From assembly GCF_021390195.1 (NCBI RefSeq), contig NZ_CP090003.1, forward strand, positions 1,290,001 to 1,354,000: a stretch of 64,000 nt of DNA. The letters are read 5' to 3'. Each line of letters begins with the position of its first letter. Position 1 is the first letter of the stretch. Made by a program: the position numbers and the translations under genes. The notes under the pieces are model-generated. The model did not search any database. It was not told the origin of the DNA and saw only the letters and a list, made by a program, of their open reading frames with translations. The stretch comes from Flagellimonas sp. CMM7 (GTDB taxonomy: Bacteria; Bacteroidota; Bacteroidia; Flavobacteriales; Flavobacteriaceae). Shown piece after piece: positions 44,583 through 53,032 of this stretch.

Positions 44583-46265
44583 TTATAAATTCAGTTTGTC
44601 CAGCTCTCGATTAACTGCCTCAGAATCTATTCTTTCGAAAAAGTGTATAACCTTACCTATTTTGATTTTTTCTATCTTATAATCTCCATCTAGTATTTGC
44701 TGAACATCATCAGTCTTGATTTCGAGATAATCCTTTAATCTCCTACATGTAAAAGGGAGCAAAGGCTCCATATACGCTACTAGGACTGCAACAATTTCCA
44801 TACATAGGGCTAGAATGTACTCTGCTGAATTTGGGTCATCCCCCATTATTTTCCAAGGACTGGTTTCATGTAACAATTTATTGCCCTGTCTGGCAAGGTT
44901 GATATAGGTGTCCGAGGCTTTTTTGAACTCATAGCCATGGATATACCGATCAAATTCCACTTTGAATTTTTCAATGTTGGAAAAAACGTTGTTTCGAAGG
45001 TCTTTTGATCCGGTGTCCGAAACATTCTTGGGAAATCCTACCCTCCCATTAAAATTTTTGTGAATCAAAGAAAACGTCCTGTTAAAAAACCCTCCTAAAA
45101 CACCAACAAGATCACTGTCCACTTTGGCTTGAAATTCTTTCCAAGCAAAATCGGAATCTTTGTTCTCCGGCATGTTGACTGTCAAATAGTACCTAAGGGC
45201 ATCCTGCTTTTCCGGAAAGCGTTCCATGTAATCGGTAAGCCATACGGCATGGTTTCTGGAAGTTGATATTTTTGATTTCTCCAAATTCATGAATTGGTTT
45301 GCAGGAATATTTATCGGAAGGGTATATTCACCATGGGCGTGGAGCAGAATAGGAAAGATTATGCAGTGGAAGACAATGTTGTCCTTACCAATAAAATGAA
45401 CCAATTTTGTATCCTTGTCTTTCCAGTATTTCTCCCATTCATTTGTTAAGGCTTGTGTTGCGGAAATATACCCAATAGGAGCATCTAACCATACATATAA
45501 TACTTTACCCTTTGCATCCTCCAAGGGCACCTTGACCCCCCATTCCAAATCCCGTGTCATAGCCCTTTCACGAAGCCCCTGTTTGATCCATGATTCACAT
45601 TGTCCCAATACGTGTTTTTTCCAGTGTTCCTTTTTTTGGCAATCCCGTATCCATTCAGAGACCCACTGCTGGTATTCCTGCATGGGAAGAAACCAATGTT
45701 TGGTCCTCCTCATGACCGGAGCATTTCCGCTCAAGGTCGATCGCGGATCGATCAGGTCGGATGGACTCAAATCACTCCCACAACTTTCACATTGATCACC
45801 AAAGGCTTCTTGATAGTTACACTTCGGACACTGTCCTTGAATGTACCTGTCGGCAAGGAACTGTTCCTCCTTCTCATCATAATATTGTTCAACCACCTTG
45901 GTTCGGAATACATTTTTACCATTTAATTTTTTAAAAAAGTCCTGCGAGACCTTATGGTGCAGAGAAGCTGAAGTTCTGTGGTAGATATCGAATGAAATAC
46001 CAAATTCCTTGAAGCTTTGTTTGTTGATAGCATGGTATTTTTCAACGATTTCCTTAGGTGTAGAATTGATGGTTTTTGCACGCATTGTGATTGCGGCCCC
46101 ATGCTCGTCCGAGCCACATATAAATTTTACATCATGTTTTAATAACCTTAAATACCTTACATATATATCGGCCGGCACGTAAGCACCTGCTAAATGACCT
46201 ACGTGCAGAGGACCATTGGCATACGGTAATGCCGAGGTAATCAAGTATCGTTTAACTTCCCCCAT
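44583..46265 (-). CDS. metG: Methionyl-tRNA synthetase lacking the C-terminal tRNA-binding domain
   Basis: Charges tRNA-Met with methionine. The class I signature is PLHVGHLAGA (HVGH, residues 21-24). The zinc knuckle is CPKCNYQEAFGDQCESCGSD (about 145-164), and the KMSKS-like loop reads EKSKISTSRNHAVW, the form usual in Bacteroidota. At 560 aa it ends after the anticodon-binding helices (FERIDSEAVNRELDKLNL); the standard Bacteroidota enzyme has a further C-terminal EMAP/Trbp111-like domain of over 100 aa. It may therefore be a second, element-borne MetRS. It follows metK by 32 bases in the same transcript. Confidence 0.92.
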   Translation of the reverse strand: MGEVKRYLITSALPYANGPLHVGHLAGAYVPADIYVRYLRLLKHDVKFICGSDEHGAAITMRAKTINSTPKEIVEKYHAINKQSFKEFGISFDIYHRTSASLHHKVSQDFFKKLNGKNVFRTKVVEQYYDEKEEQFLADRYIQGQCPKCNYQEAFGDQCESCGSDLSPSDLIDPRSTLSGNAPVMRRTKHWFLPMQEYQQWVSEWIRDCQKKEHWKKHVLGQCESWIKQGLRERAMTRDLEWGVKVPLEDAKGKVLYVWLDAPIGYISATQALTNEWEKYWKDKDTKLVHFIGKDNIVFHCIIFPILLHAHGEYTLPINIPANQFMNLEKSKISTSRNHAVWLTDYMERFPEKQDALRYYLTVNMPENKDSDFAWKEFQAKVDSDLVGVLGGFFNRTFSLIHKNFNGRVGFPKNVSDTGSKDLRNNVFSNIEKFKVEFDRYIHGYEFKKASDTYINLARQGNKLLHETSPWKIMGDDPNSAEYILALCMEIVAVLVAYMEPLLPFTCRRLKDYLEIKTDDVQQILDGDYKIEKIKIGKVIHFFERIDSEAVNRELDKLNL

Positions 46266-46297
46266 TATACTGTTACGATTAATTTTGTTAAAAATAC

Positions 46298-47461
46298 TTA
46301 GTTAACCCTCTCCCATGGTAAGTATGGTTTCCCATAATGACCAAAAGAAGCTGTTTTGAAATAATTCCAGCCTGATTCATCCAACAAGGATTGTGGGTTC
46401 GAAAGACTGAGGAAATCAATAATGAATTCTGGAGATAAATCTTTGAATTTCTCAAGGACGTATTTGGACAAATCTTGCCCCGAATCTGTTACAGCAGTGA
46501 CCATTTCTGATTGCTTCTGTCCTATCCCATATGCCAGGTTGACCGTACACGCTTTTGCACCCTGTATTTTGTGCGCTACGATATGTTTTGCTATATGTCT
46601 GGCCATATAGGCTGCAGACCGATCTACTTTGGTAAAGTCCTTGCCGCTATAAGCTCCCCCACCAACAGGTACCCTAGGACCGTAGGCATCAATGACTATT
46701 TTACGACCGACTACCCCCGCATCACCGATGGTTCCCCCAATAACGAAGGTGCCCGTGCCATTTACCTTGGCAATATCTTGAATGGCCGCGCTGGTGCTGA
46801 GCTGATACTTATCCAATACGGGCAGCAGTGCATATTGGATCATATCACGTTTGATTTGGTCAGTCCCAACTTCTTCCGAGTGCTGTACGGCAATAATAAT
46901 GCTAGTTACCCTGTTGTTCGTGAAGTCAAGGGTGACCTGTGTTTTGCAGTCAGATTTTAGATAGGGTAATTTTCCTTGTTGTCTAAGCTCCTTGACCTTT
47001 TTACAAAAATCTCTTGCCACGACATATTCCAGAGGTAACATATCTTCAGTTTCGTCGGTTGCATATCCTATCATGATACCCTGATCACCTGCCCCAAAGT
47101 TATCGGTGCCAGTAAATGAGCTGCCATTATGTAAGCCACTACCTGCTCCTATATCCAATGATTGTGGCTTGACATAGTCTATAACGGTAAGCACTCCGTG
47201 ATCGGAATAGCCCACTTTACGCCAAACTTCTCGTGCAAGTTCTTCAATGTTGATTTGTGCGCTAACAGCAGCGCTGGTCTTTATTTCACCGGAAACAATC
47301 AACAGATTGTCTTTGGCCAGACATTCAATTGCAGTTCTGACTGCCTTTTTCTCATTGGGATCTTTCGTAAGTCTGAGTACGGAATCCAGAATATGGTCGG
47401 CTACCTGATCACAAAACTTATCAGGATGACCATTGGATACATGTTCTGCTGTTCTTATCAT
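46298..47461 (-). CDS. metK: S-adenosylmethionine synthetase
   Basis: Makes SAM from methionine and ATP. A 387-aa protein with intact motifs: EHVSNGHPDKFCDQVAD (ATP and Mg2+ site), GAGDQGIMIGYATDE, GTIGDAGVVGRKIVID and the phosphate loop GGGAYSGKDFTKVDRSAAY. It heads a metK-metG operon. Paired LytTR-like repeats and a -7-like tract lie 50-90 bases upstream (47511..47551). A chromosomal metK elsewhere is likely, so this copy may be an accessory one; a genome search would settle it. Confidence 0.94.
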   Translation of the reverse strand: MIRTAEHVSNGHPDKFCDQVADHILDSVLRLTKDPNEKKAVRTAIECLAKDNLLIVSGEIKTSAAVSAQINIEELAREVWRKVGYSDHGVLTVIDYVKPQSLDIGAGSGLHNGSSFTGTDNFGAGDQGIMIGYATDETEDMLPLEYVVARDFCKKVKELRQQGKLPYLKSDCKTQVTLDFTNNRVTSIIIAVQHSEEVGTDQIKRDMIQYALLPVLDKYQLSTSAAIQDIAKVNGTGTFVIGGTIGDAGVVGRKIVIDAYGPRVPVGGGAYSGKDFTKVDRSAAYMARHIAKHIVAHKIQGAKACTVNLAYGIGQKQSEMVTAVTDSGQDLSKYVLEKFKDLSPEFIIDFLSLSNPQSLLDESGWNYFKTASFGHYGKPYLPWERVN

Positions 47462-47510
47462 GGGAATATCATTTTGTTAACCCAATGATCTCAAAAATCG
47501 AATGGTTATA

Positions 47511-47551
47511 GAAAAAAAACTCTCAAATCGCAGGTCTTAGTACCCCAAATG
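47511..47551 (-). promoter_or_regulatory. Predicted LytTR-type operator of metK-metG
   Basis: On the minus strand CATTTGGGG (47543..47551) and GATTTGAGA (47521..47529) are separated by 13 bases, and a T-rich -7-like tract (47511..47518) follows after 2 bases. The layout matches that at 44455..44494, including the conserved inner ACTAA and CCTGC segments. No SAM riboswitch fold was recognised between this site and the metK start. Confidence 0.5.
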
Positions 47552-47577
47552 CAGTCTTGACTAGAGTTTAAGGGCTT

Positions 47578-48348
47578 TCAGGTTTCATTTATTTCCAGCC
47601 ATTTAAGTAATTTGGGCTTCCAATTCCTAGGAATGGCTATAGGAAACGTTTCTAGATGGCTGGTGCCAAAAAACAACTGATTTCCCCTTACCTTTTGGAT
47701 ATAATCACGGTTAAGGACAATACTTCTGCCCATTAAAAAGAAATTGTCATAAAAACGGAAATGGGTGTCAAACAACTCGCTTTGCAAATTGCCCTTGACA
47801 AGTAAATATTGCTTTCTGTTTCGGATGAGAATTTCATTGTAATGTCGATCCGATTTTATCAATATTATGTCTTCGTAGGGTATCGCCTCATATTCGCCTT
47901 TATTCAACTTGGCCCAAAAACGAGCTTTTGCACTTGGCAAAATGGTGGTTCGGTGAATTGACTTTTTTTCAGATTTTGCCAAGTGCAGAGCTTTTTCCAG
48001 CGCCTTTCGGAAACCAGCATGTTGCCAGGGCTTTTTGAGGAAATCACAAAACTCGATTTGTTCCGTTTGTTGCAACAGGTGATTATCGGTAATCCCTGAA
48101 ATGAAAATCAATGGAACATCATAAAGTTGATGGAGTACTTCGGCAAAGTTCACACCACCATATCGGTCTTTACCCAACTGTATATCCACAATTGCGAAGT
48201 CTGGTCTGATGGTCCTAATGGAATTTACGGCCATCCTGAATTCTGTAAATGGTCCAATAATCTCACATTGCCCATTGAAATAATTGTTTACCATTTTGGT
48301 TATTCTTTCCGCTTCCAACAAATCATCTTCTAGTACAAGTACTTTCAT
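47578..48348 (-). CDS. LytTR-family response regulator
   Basis: A 256-aa transcription factor: receiver domain at residues 1-120 (EDD acidic pair at 7-9, phospho-acceptor Asp in FAIVDIQLGKD, Lys in DFLKKPW) and a LytTR DNA-binding domain at about 150-250 (AIPYEDIILIKSDRHYNEIL, FFLMGRSIVLNRDYIQKV). LytTR proteins bind direct repeats of about 9 bp spaced 12-13 bp. Its start overlaps the histidine kinase stop (ATGA), so the two are a coupled pair. The nearest repeats of the right geometry lie ahead of metK and the PLP gene. Confidence 0.93.
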   Translation of the reverse strand: MKVLVLEDDLLEAERITKMVNNYFNGQCEIIGPFTEFRMAVNSIRTIRPDFAIVDIQLGKDRYGGVNFAEVLHQLYDVPLIFISGITDNHLLQQTEQIEFCDFLKKPWQHAGFRKALEKALHLAKSEKKSIHRTTILPSAKARFWAKLNKGEYEAIPYEDIILIKSDRHYNEILIRNRKQYLLVKGNLQSELFDTHFRFYDNFFLMGRSIVLNRDYIQKVRGNQLFFGTSHLETFPIAIPRNWKPKLLKWLEINET

Positions 48349-50312
48349 ATTTTGTTTGTTATTAGATCAAAGGTGAATGTCACCAGACTCTGCCCGGCTT
48401 CCCTTGATAGTTTTGGATTACCGTTTAACGAGGCAATTAATCGGTTTACTATGGACCATCCAAGGTTTTTACTGTTGGTAAAGCTCTCTTTAAAATGTTC
48501 ATTGTCGCCATTATCGGAATAGCTAAAGTGGCACTCTTCCTTTTTAAATGAAATATGCAATCCAAATTTTGGGTTTCTTGTCCTGGAAACACCGTATTTG
48601 ACAGAGTTGTTTACAAGTTCACATGTAATGAACGCGAGAATTGAGGCTGTGTTTGCGGGAATTTTTCTTGACGCTATTTGATGGTCGAATACTACATTCT
48701 TTTCCTCAAGTCTGTGGACAACACTAAGTTTCCGTATTAGTACAATAAAGAATTCACATATATCTATGATATGGCCATCATCAGAGCTTTCCAAAAAGTC
48801 ATCAATATCAGAGGTGGAGATTATCGTGCTATATAATTGGCTAAATAACCCGATTAATCCTTCATTGTGTTCTTCAATTTGTTCAATCGTTCCCATGAGC
48901 CTATTGAAGTCATTTTGCTTACGATGCTTAACTTCCTCAACAAGTATATTCAAATCGATATTTAGTTTTTCAACCATTCTATTTTTGTCTTCTAGTTGAT
49001 AATTTAAATTTTTCAACTTTTCTCTCGATCGACCTATGATGAAAAGTAATACTGCCCCTATAACCAAGGCTATGGCGATTACCCATATCACAGTATTTTG
49101 TTGCTGATTCAATTTTTGTTGCCATAACACCTGTTCTTGGGCTTTCCTTTTTTCTCCCTCAATAAGGTTCTTTTCGTATTGATTTAATTTTTCAGCTACT
49201 TCAAGCTGTTCCGTTTGAAAGATTTGGTCCTGAAGGCTTTTCCATTTTTTGTAATGGTCCAATGCCAAAATAGTATTGCCTGTAAGTTCATTCCATCTTG
49301 ATTTTAAATAATGGAATTCGGCCAATAAATTTTTGCTATCGGTACTTTTGAGATTTGTTTCGCTAATATCCAAGTATTTGGAAGCTTCCCGAGCTTTAGA
49401 TTGGTCCAAGTACACCTTGGCAATATTATTGGATGTAAGCACTATACTTTGTGCATTTTTTTCAACTAATTTCAAATCCAGAGCTTGCTTAAAATAAATC
49501 AAGGCACTATCAACCTGCTTCATCGCAAGAAAAACTTCTCCTATATTGTTCAAGTTAGCCGCGACACTGGTAGTTTTGGACGAGACCCTTTTCAATGTAA
49601 CAGCCCTTTTGTAATAGTACATGGCACTATCGTATTGGGCCAATTTAAAATGTGCACTCCCTAGGTTGTTGATTGCTTTAGAATATCCTGATGTATCTTT
49701 TTGAACAAGGAGTTCCTTAGAGGCATTTTTTAAGTACTGTATGGCTTCTTTAGGTTTTTCCTGTATCAATAAAATGTTGGCAACGCTATTGTAAATAGAA
49801 CCCAGTTCCTTTCTATTTTTTGTGTTATGAGATATGTTCAAAGCCTTTAGGTAATATTCAATGGACGTATTGAAATCCCCCATTTTTTTATACGTAATGC
49901 CAATGTTCTTGTATCGACTGATCACACGTCTTTGGTCGCCAAGGTCCAAATCGATTTTTAGTGACTGCTTATAATAATATAGACTACTATCATACTGGGC
50001 CAACATATAATGATATAACCCTATATTGTTAAGTTTACTTGATATTTTGGATGCCTCCTCCAATTGTTGGTACCACAACAAGGCCAAACGCTCTTGACCT
50101 ATTGCTTTCCCAAATTCATTCTTTCTATAATATCCATCCGCTAAATCGGAAAGACTATCACCTTTTGTTTGCTCCTGCGTGTAAACCAGGCAAACCGAAA
50201 GGGACAAAATTAGGAAGCAAGCTTTTCGAAAAAGTTCCAAAATTGAGAATTTCCAGGATGATAAATTTATCGATTCAATCAATGCGCTTCCCAAAGATGC
50301 ACATAAAATCAA
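48345..50312 (-). CDS. TPR-containing sensor histidine kinase
   Basis: A 655-aa protein in a layout frequent in Flavobacteria. After a signal/anchor-like segment (LFRKACFLILSLSVCLVYTQ), about residues 50-370 hold several TPR units (YSKAINNLGSAHFKLAQYDSAMYYYKRA type), probably periplasmic. One transmembrane helix lies near 405-425 (VIWVIAIALVIGAVLLFIIG). The cytoplasmic HisKA_2-type dimerisation box (LVEEVKHRKQND, probable phospho-His) and a degenerate HATPase domain with an ITCELVNNSVKYG N-box follow. The ATG at 50312 gives a long N-terminus; a later TTG start would fit the signal peptide better. Confidence 0.88.
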   Translation of the reverse strand: MILCASLGSALIESINLSSWKFSILELFRKACFLILSLSVCLVYTQEQTKGDSLSDLADGYYRKNEFGKAIGQERLALLWYQQLEEASKISSKLNNIGLYHYMLAQYDSSLYYYKQSLKIDLDLGDQRRVISRYKNIGITYKKMGDFNTSIEYYLKALNISHNTKNRKELGSIYNSVANILLIQEKPKEAIQYLKNASKELLVQKDTSGYSKAINNLGSAHFKLAQYDSAMYYYKRAVTLKRVSSKTTSVAANLNNIGEVFLAMKQVDSALIYFKQALDLKLVEKNAQSIVLTSNNIAKVYLDQSKAREASKYLDISETNLKSTDSKNLLAEFHYLKSRWNELTGNTILALDHYKKWKSLQDQIFQTEQLEVAEKLNQYEKNLIEGEKRKAQEQVLWQQKLNQQQNTVIWVIAIALVIGAVLLFIIGRSREKLKNLNYQLEDKNRMVEKLNIDLNILVEEVKHRKQNDFNRLMGTIEQIEEHNEGLIGLFSQLYSTIISTSDIDDFLESSDDGHIIDICEFFIVLIRKLSVVHRLEEKNVVFDHQIASRKIPANTASILAFITCELVNNSVKYGVSRTRNPKFGLHISFKKEECHFSYSDNGDNEHFKESFTNSKNLGWSIVNRLIASLNGNPKLSREAGQSLVTFTFDLITNKI

Positions 50313-50345
50313 GAGAGCCCATCATTTCTGACGAGCTCTTACTTT

Positions 50346-50549
50346 TTACTCTTCTTTTGTTGGAATCTCTTCCTCTTCTGTGGAAGCCGTAGTGGCATTG
50401 ACCGCATCCTCCTTGGTAGGAATCTCTTCCTCCTCAGTGGTGACAACGGGCATCAACTCCTCATACGTCTCAACAGAATCAGATTTATCGCAACTCCAGA
50501 AACATGCCATTAGCACGCAACCAAAAATTGACGCTTTTAAATTCTTCAT
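50346..50549 (-). CDS. Small acidic lipoprotein with an internal repeat
   Basis: A 67-aa protein with a lipoprotein signal (lipobox LMAC, Cys16). The mature part is mostly Glu/Thr, with TEEEEIPTKE occurring twice (residues 38-47 and 57-66); the DNA carries the matching direct repeat. It is 33 bases upstream of the longest start of the kinase gene on the same strand, so it may be exported and sensed or belong to the same transcript. The start overlaps the neighbouring 120-aa frame by 65 bases. Confidence 0.5.
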   Translation of the reverse strand: MKNLKASIFGCVLMACFWSCDKSDSVETYEELMPVVTTEEEEIPTKEDAVNATTASTEEEEIPTKEE

Positions 50550-50847
50550 CTCCAGATGGATATTTTCGATGATAAAAGCGTCTGCGCAGACTATTGATTA
50601 GGACATCAATACTGTTGTTCCAGCCATAGTCCATTTCTGGCCTTAACCCAACAGTACAGGAAAAATCGGTCATTATCCGTTTACAGATCGTTTTATGGAA
50701 CCCCATCGATCGATGATGTGCTTTTCGACAAATGATTACGGCTTTATTTTCTGTTATTTCAACACTCTTGATTTTCCGTTCTTTGTTATAAAAAGCTAAT
50801 ATTGATACATAATCTTTGGTTTCCATCTCACTCTTTTTAAATTGCAT
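50485..50847 (-). CDS. Small protein of unknown function
   Basis: A 120-aa basic protein without recognised domain; it can also start at ATG 50826. The middle part (FHKTICKRIMTDFSCTVGL) looks coding, but the C-terminal 22 codons overlap the lipoprotein start in another frame. It could be a LytTR-pair associated small protein or partly artefactual. It is divergent from the NACHT gene. Confidence 0.45.
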   Translation of the reverse strand: MQFKKSEMETKDYVSILAFYNKERKIKSVEITENKAVIICRKAHHRSMGFHKTICKRIMTDFSCTVGLRPEMDYGWNNSIDVLINSLRRRFYHRKYPSGDEEFKSVNFWLRANGMFLELR

Positions 50848-50957
50848 TAGGCCTTATGCGATTGTCATTGCAACATTACATACATATCACAAGCACCTGT
50901 TATCGAAACATTTACGATATTTTCCCAATGTTTTTACGACACTTAATTTTTTAGCCT

Positions 50958-53027
50958 ATGCAATTGAATGAAGAAGAGACTGAAATCCTACGTCAACTTT
51001 TTAATGAACTGGTTTCGTTAAGTGGGCTAACAGGAGCTTTCCAAAACTTATCAAGAGATGATGTATTGAACTTACAGGCCAAGGTTCGGCAAGAACTAAA
51101 GGAAGAAGGAATACTACAGAGCATCGCCGACACTCAAAAAACGGTCGAATATCATATCGGGGAAGGTAGGCAGTTTTATGACTATGGCAACGATTTGTCA
51201 AATGGAGTTTTGCCATTTAGCGCAGATAAAAAACTCCTCAATGCCGTTGCCTATTATGTCACACGGGGAGAAATTAAATCTTGGTTTGAATACAAAATAG
51301 CAAAAGGAGATAAATCTATCTCCAGCCCTAGGTCAAAGCCTATTTCTTTCTCCGACAATGTGATTATTTCATCTTATCTTAATAAGCTTATCGATAAAAG
51401 TAGTATAGGATTTGATGAAGATGAAAAAATCGAATTTCAGGAAGCTTTTGGTAAATGGTATTCTTCGGCGGACTACTCCGTATATCAAACCATAGAAGCC
51501 AATCGGGTCGAGGATGATCATTTTTATGAAGATGAGCGTTTAGACATCAATAGCGAGGAAAAGTTAAAGCCCATTCGGAATTTACTCGAAGATCACTTTG
51601 AAGCGACCAAAAAGCAGAACCATCAATATTCCTTTACATTTCTGATTGCTGATTTTGGCAAGGGAAAATCAGTATTGATGAATCAACTCGCATCCAGCTA
51701 TGCAAAAACCCTTGTTTCCTCGGAGTACTCTTTAAAACGCACTTTTCCTATCCATATCAATCTTAGGTTGGCTTCGGATTGCCTATCCAGGGAAGCCGGA
51801 CTCATTGAGACGTATTGCAAGCGCTACGAAAATTTTAAAATTGAAGATCTCAATGATTTTGAAAGCATAACCTTTTTACTGGATTCTTTGGATGAGATGA
51901 ATCCCGAAATTTCTTTGACATCCATTATAAAAGATATTCTTCCCGTTCTGGAATTGAAAGGAAACATAAACTCAACATTTAGGTTTCTGATTGCTTCTAG
52001 GCCCATTCCTTCTTTAGAGCATATTTTAAAAAATTCAAGATTAAACCACTTTCAACAATTGAATTTGAGTCCAAAGGTAATGGACCAAACCCCTATGTTC
52101 ATTCATGTGTTTGGATTTAAGGAAGACCAAATTGAAAAATTTTACCAAGGACTAGGCGAACAATACTTTGAAACCTACCGCAAACTGATAGAAAAAAAGA
52201 TTCTAAAACTCGATGAATTCAGACGCCCCTTATTGAACTATATACTCTTCAAGGCAGTACAGAGTGGGGCAATATCCCCAAATCCCGCCAAAATATCCAT
52301 TTATCTTTCCTTCATCAACCTCTTAACCATTGAAGCAAAATATATCGGTGATCCTGATATCCAAAATGTAAGGATAAGCAAACAACAAGAAATGCATTCA
52401 TTTCGCCAGCAGGCTATCTTCCGCTCTATACTTCACGGAATGGCCGTTCTTTGGTCGATGAACAAATCTGGTTTGGGCACTTCGGCCTTTAATGAAAATA
52501 AGGTCCAAATGAACAAAGCCTGCTTGGAAGATATACTATTGGCGAAAGATGGTTCCCAAGGAAAGAAGAATATGGCCAGGGTCCTAGTTGCATATCTATC
52601 AAATTCCTACTTTGGTTTGCGGGGCGAAAACTTCAATTTCAAACATCAGTCATTTGCTGAAATTCTTCTTGCTGAATATTATATCAAGGTTTTTTTGGTA
52701 TTTGTTTTTGACAAAAGGGATGAAAATACCTTGGGCAATTACCTATCTATAGGCAAGCCAACAAAAGTGAGTCTAACTTTTTATCGAGAGCTTTTAAACC
52801 TTCTAAAAAAATCCATTGTTGAAAATGGAGACAATTCCGAGAGTATTGAAGCCAGAAGATTGCTGTCCCCTTTAATCACCAGTATTTCCATTCCCGAGCC
52901 CAATCAGTTATATAGCGAAACGCTTGATAGTATCTGGCGAACTAGAAAGAATCTCGATCATTTCGAAAGAGCGGTTAAATACCCCCAATCGAAGTCCTTC
53001 AAGATTGGCCGATCACCCAAGAAATAA
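50958..53027 (+). CDS. NACHT-type STAND ATPase, N-terminal and central part
   Basis: A 689-aa protein. After an N-terminal region (about 1-210) without clear family, a NACHT P-loop ATPase begins: Walker A-like FLIADFGKGKSVLMNQLA near residue 225 and Walker B FLLDSLDEMNP near 305. A helical domain follows, with the leading RPIPSLEHIL and FRRPLLNYILFKA segments. Bacterial NACHT proteins are often phage-sensing switches that oligomerise. The frame ends QSKSFKIGRSPKK after a C5 run; one extra C would continue directly into the pentapeptide-repeat frame downstream, so this is probably only part of a longer protein. Confidence 0.8.
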   Translation: MQLNEEETEILRQLFNELVSLSGLTGAFQNLSRDDVLNLQAKVRQELKEEGILQSIADTQKTVEYHIGEGRQFYDYGNDLSNGVLPFSADKKLLNAVAYYVTRGEIKSWFEYKIAKGDKSISSPRSKPISFSDNVIISSYLNKLIDKSSIGFDEDEKIEFQEAFGKWYSSADYSVYQTIEANRVEDDHFYEDERLDINSEEKLKPIRNLLEDHFEATKKQNHQYSFTFLIADFGKGKSVLMNQLASSYAKTLVSSEYSLKRTFPIHINLRLASDCLSREAGLIETYCKRYENFKIEDLNDFESITFLLDSLDEMNPEISLTSIIKDILPVLELKGNINSTFRFLIASRPIPSLEHILKNSRLNHFQQLNLSPKVMDQTPMFIHVFGFKEDQIEKFYQGLGEQYFETYRKLIEKKILKLDEFRRPLLNYILFKAVQSGAISPNPAKISIYLSFINLLTIEAKYIGDPDIQNVRISKQQEMHSFRQQAIFRSILHGMAVLWSMNKSGLGTSAFNENKVQMNKACLEDILLAKDGSQGKKNMARVLVAYLSNSYFGLRGENFNFKHQSFAEILLAEYYIKVFLVFVFDKRDENTLGNYLSIGKPTKVSLTFYRELLNLLKKSIVENGDNSESIEARRLLSPLITSISIPEPNQLYSETLDSIWRTRKNLDHFERAVKYPQSKSFKIGRSPKK

Positions 53028-53032
53028 TCGAC

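Noticed and set aside
47462..47577. SAM riboswitch upstream of metK
   Set aside because: Only a loose AAACTCT/AGAGTTT pairing and the LytTR-like repeats were seen; no conserved SAM-riboswitch helices were recognised.
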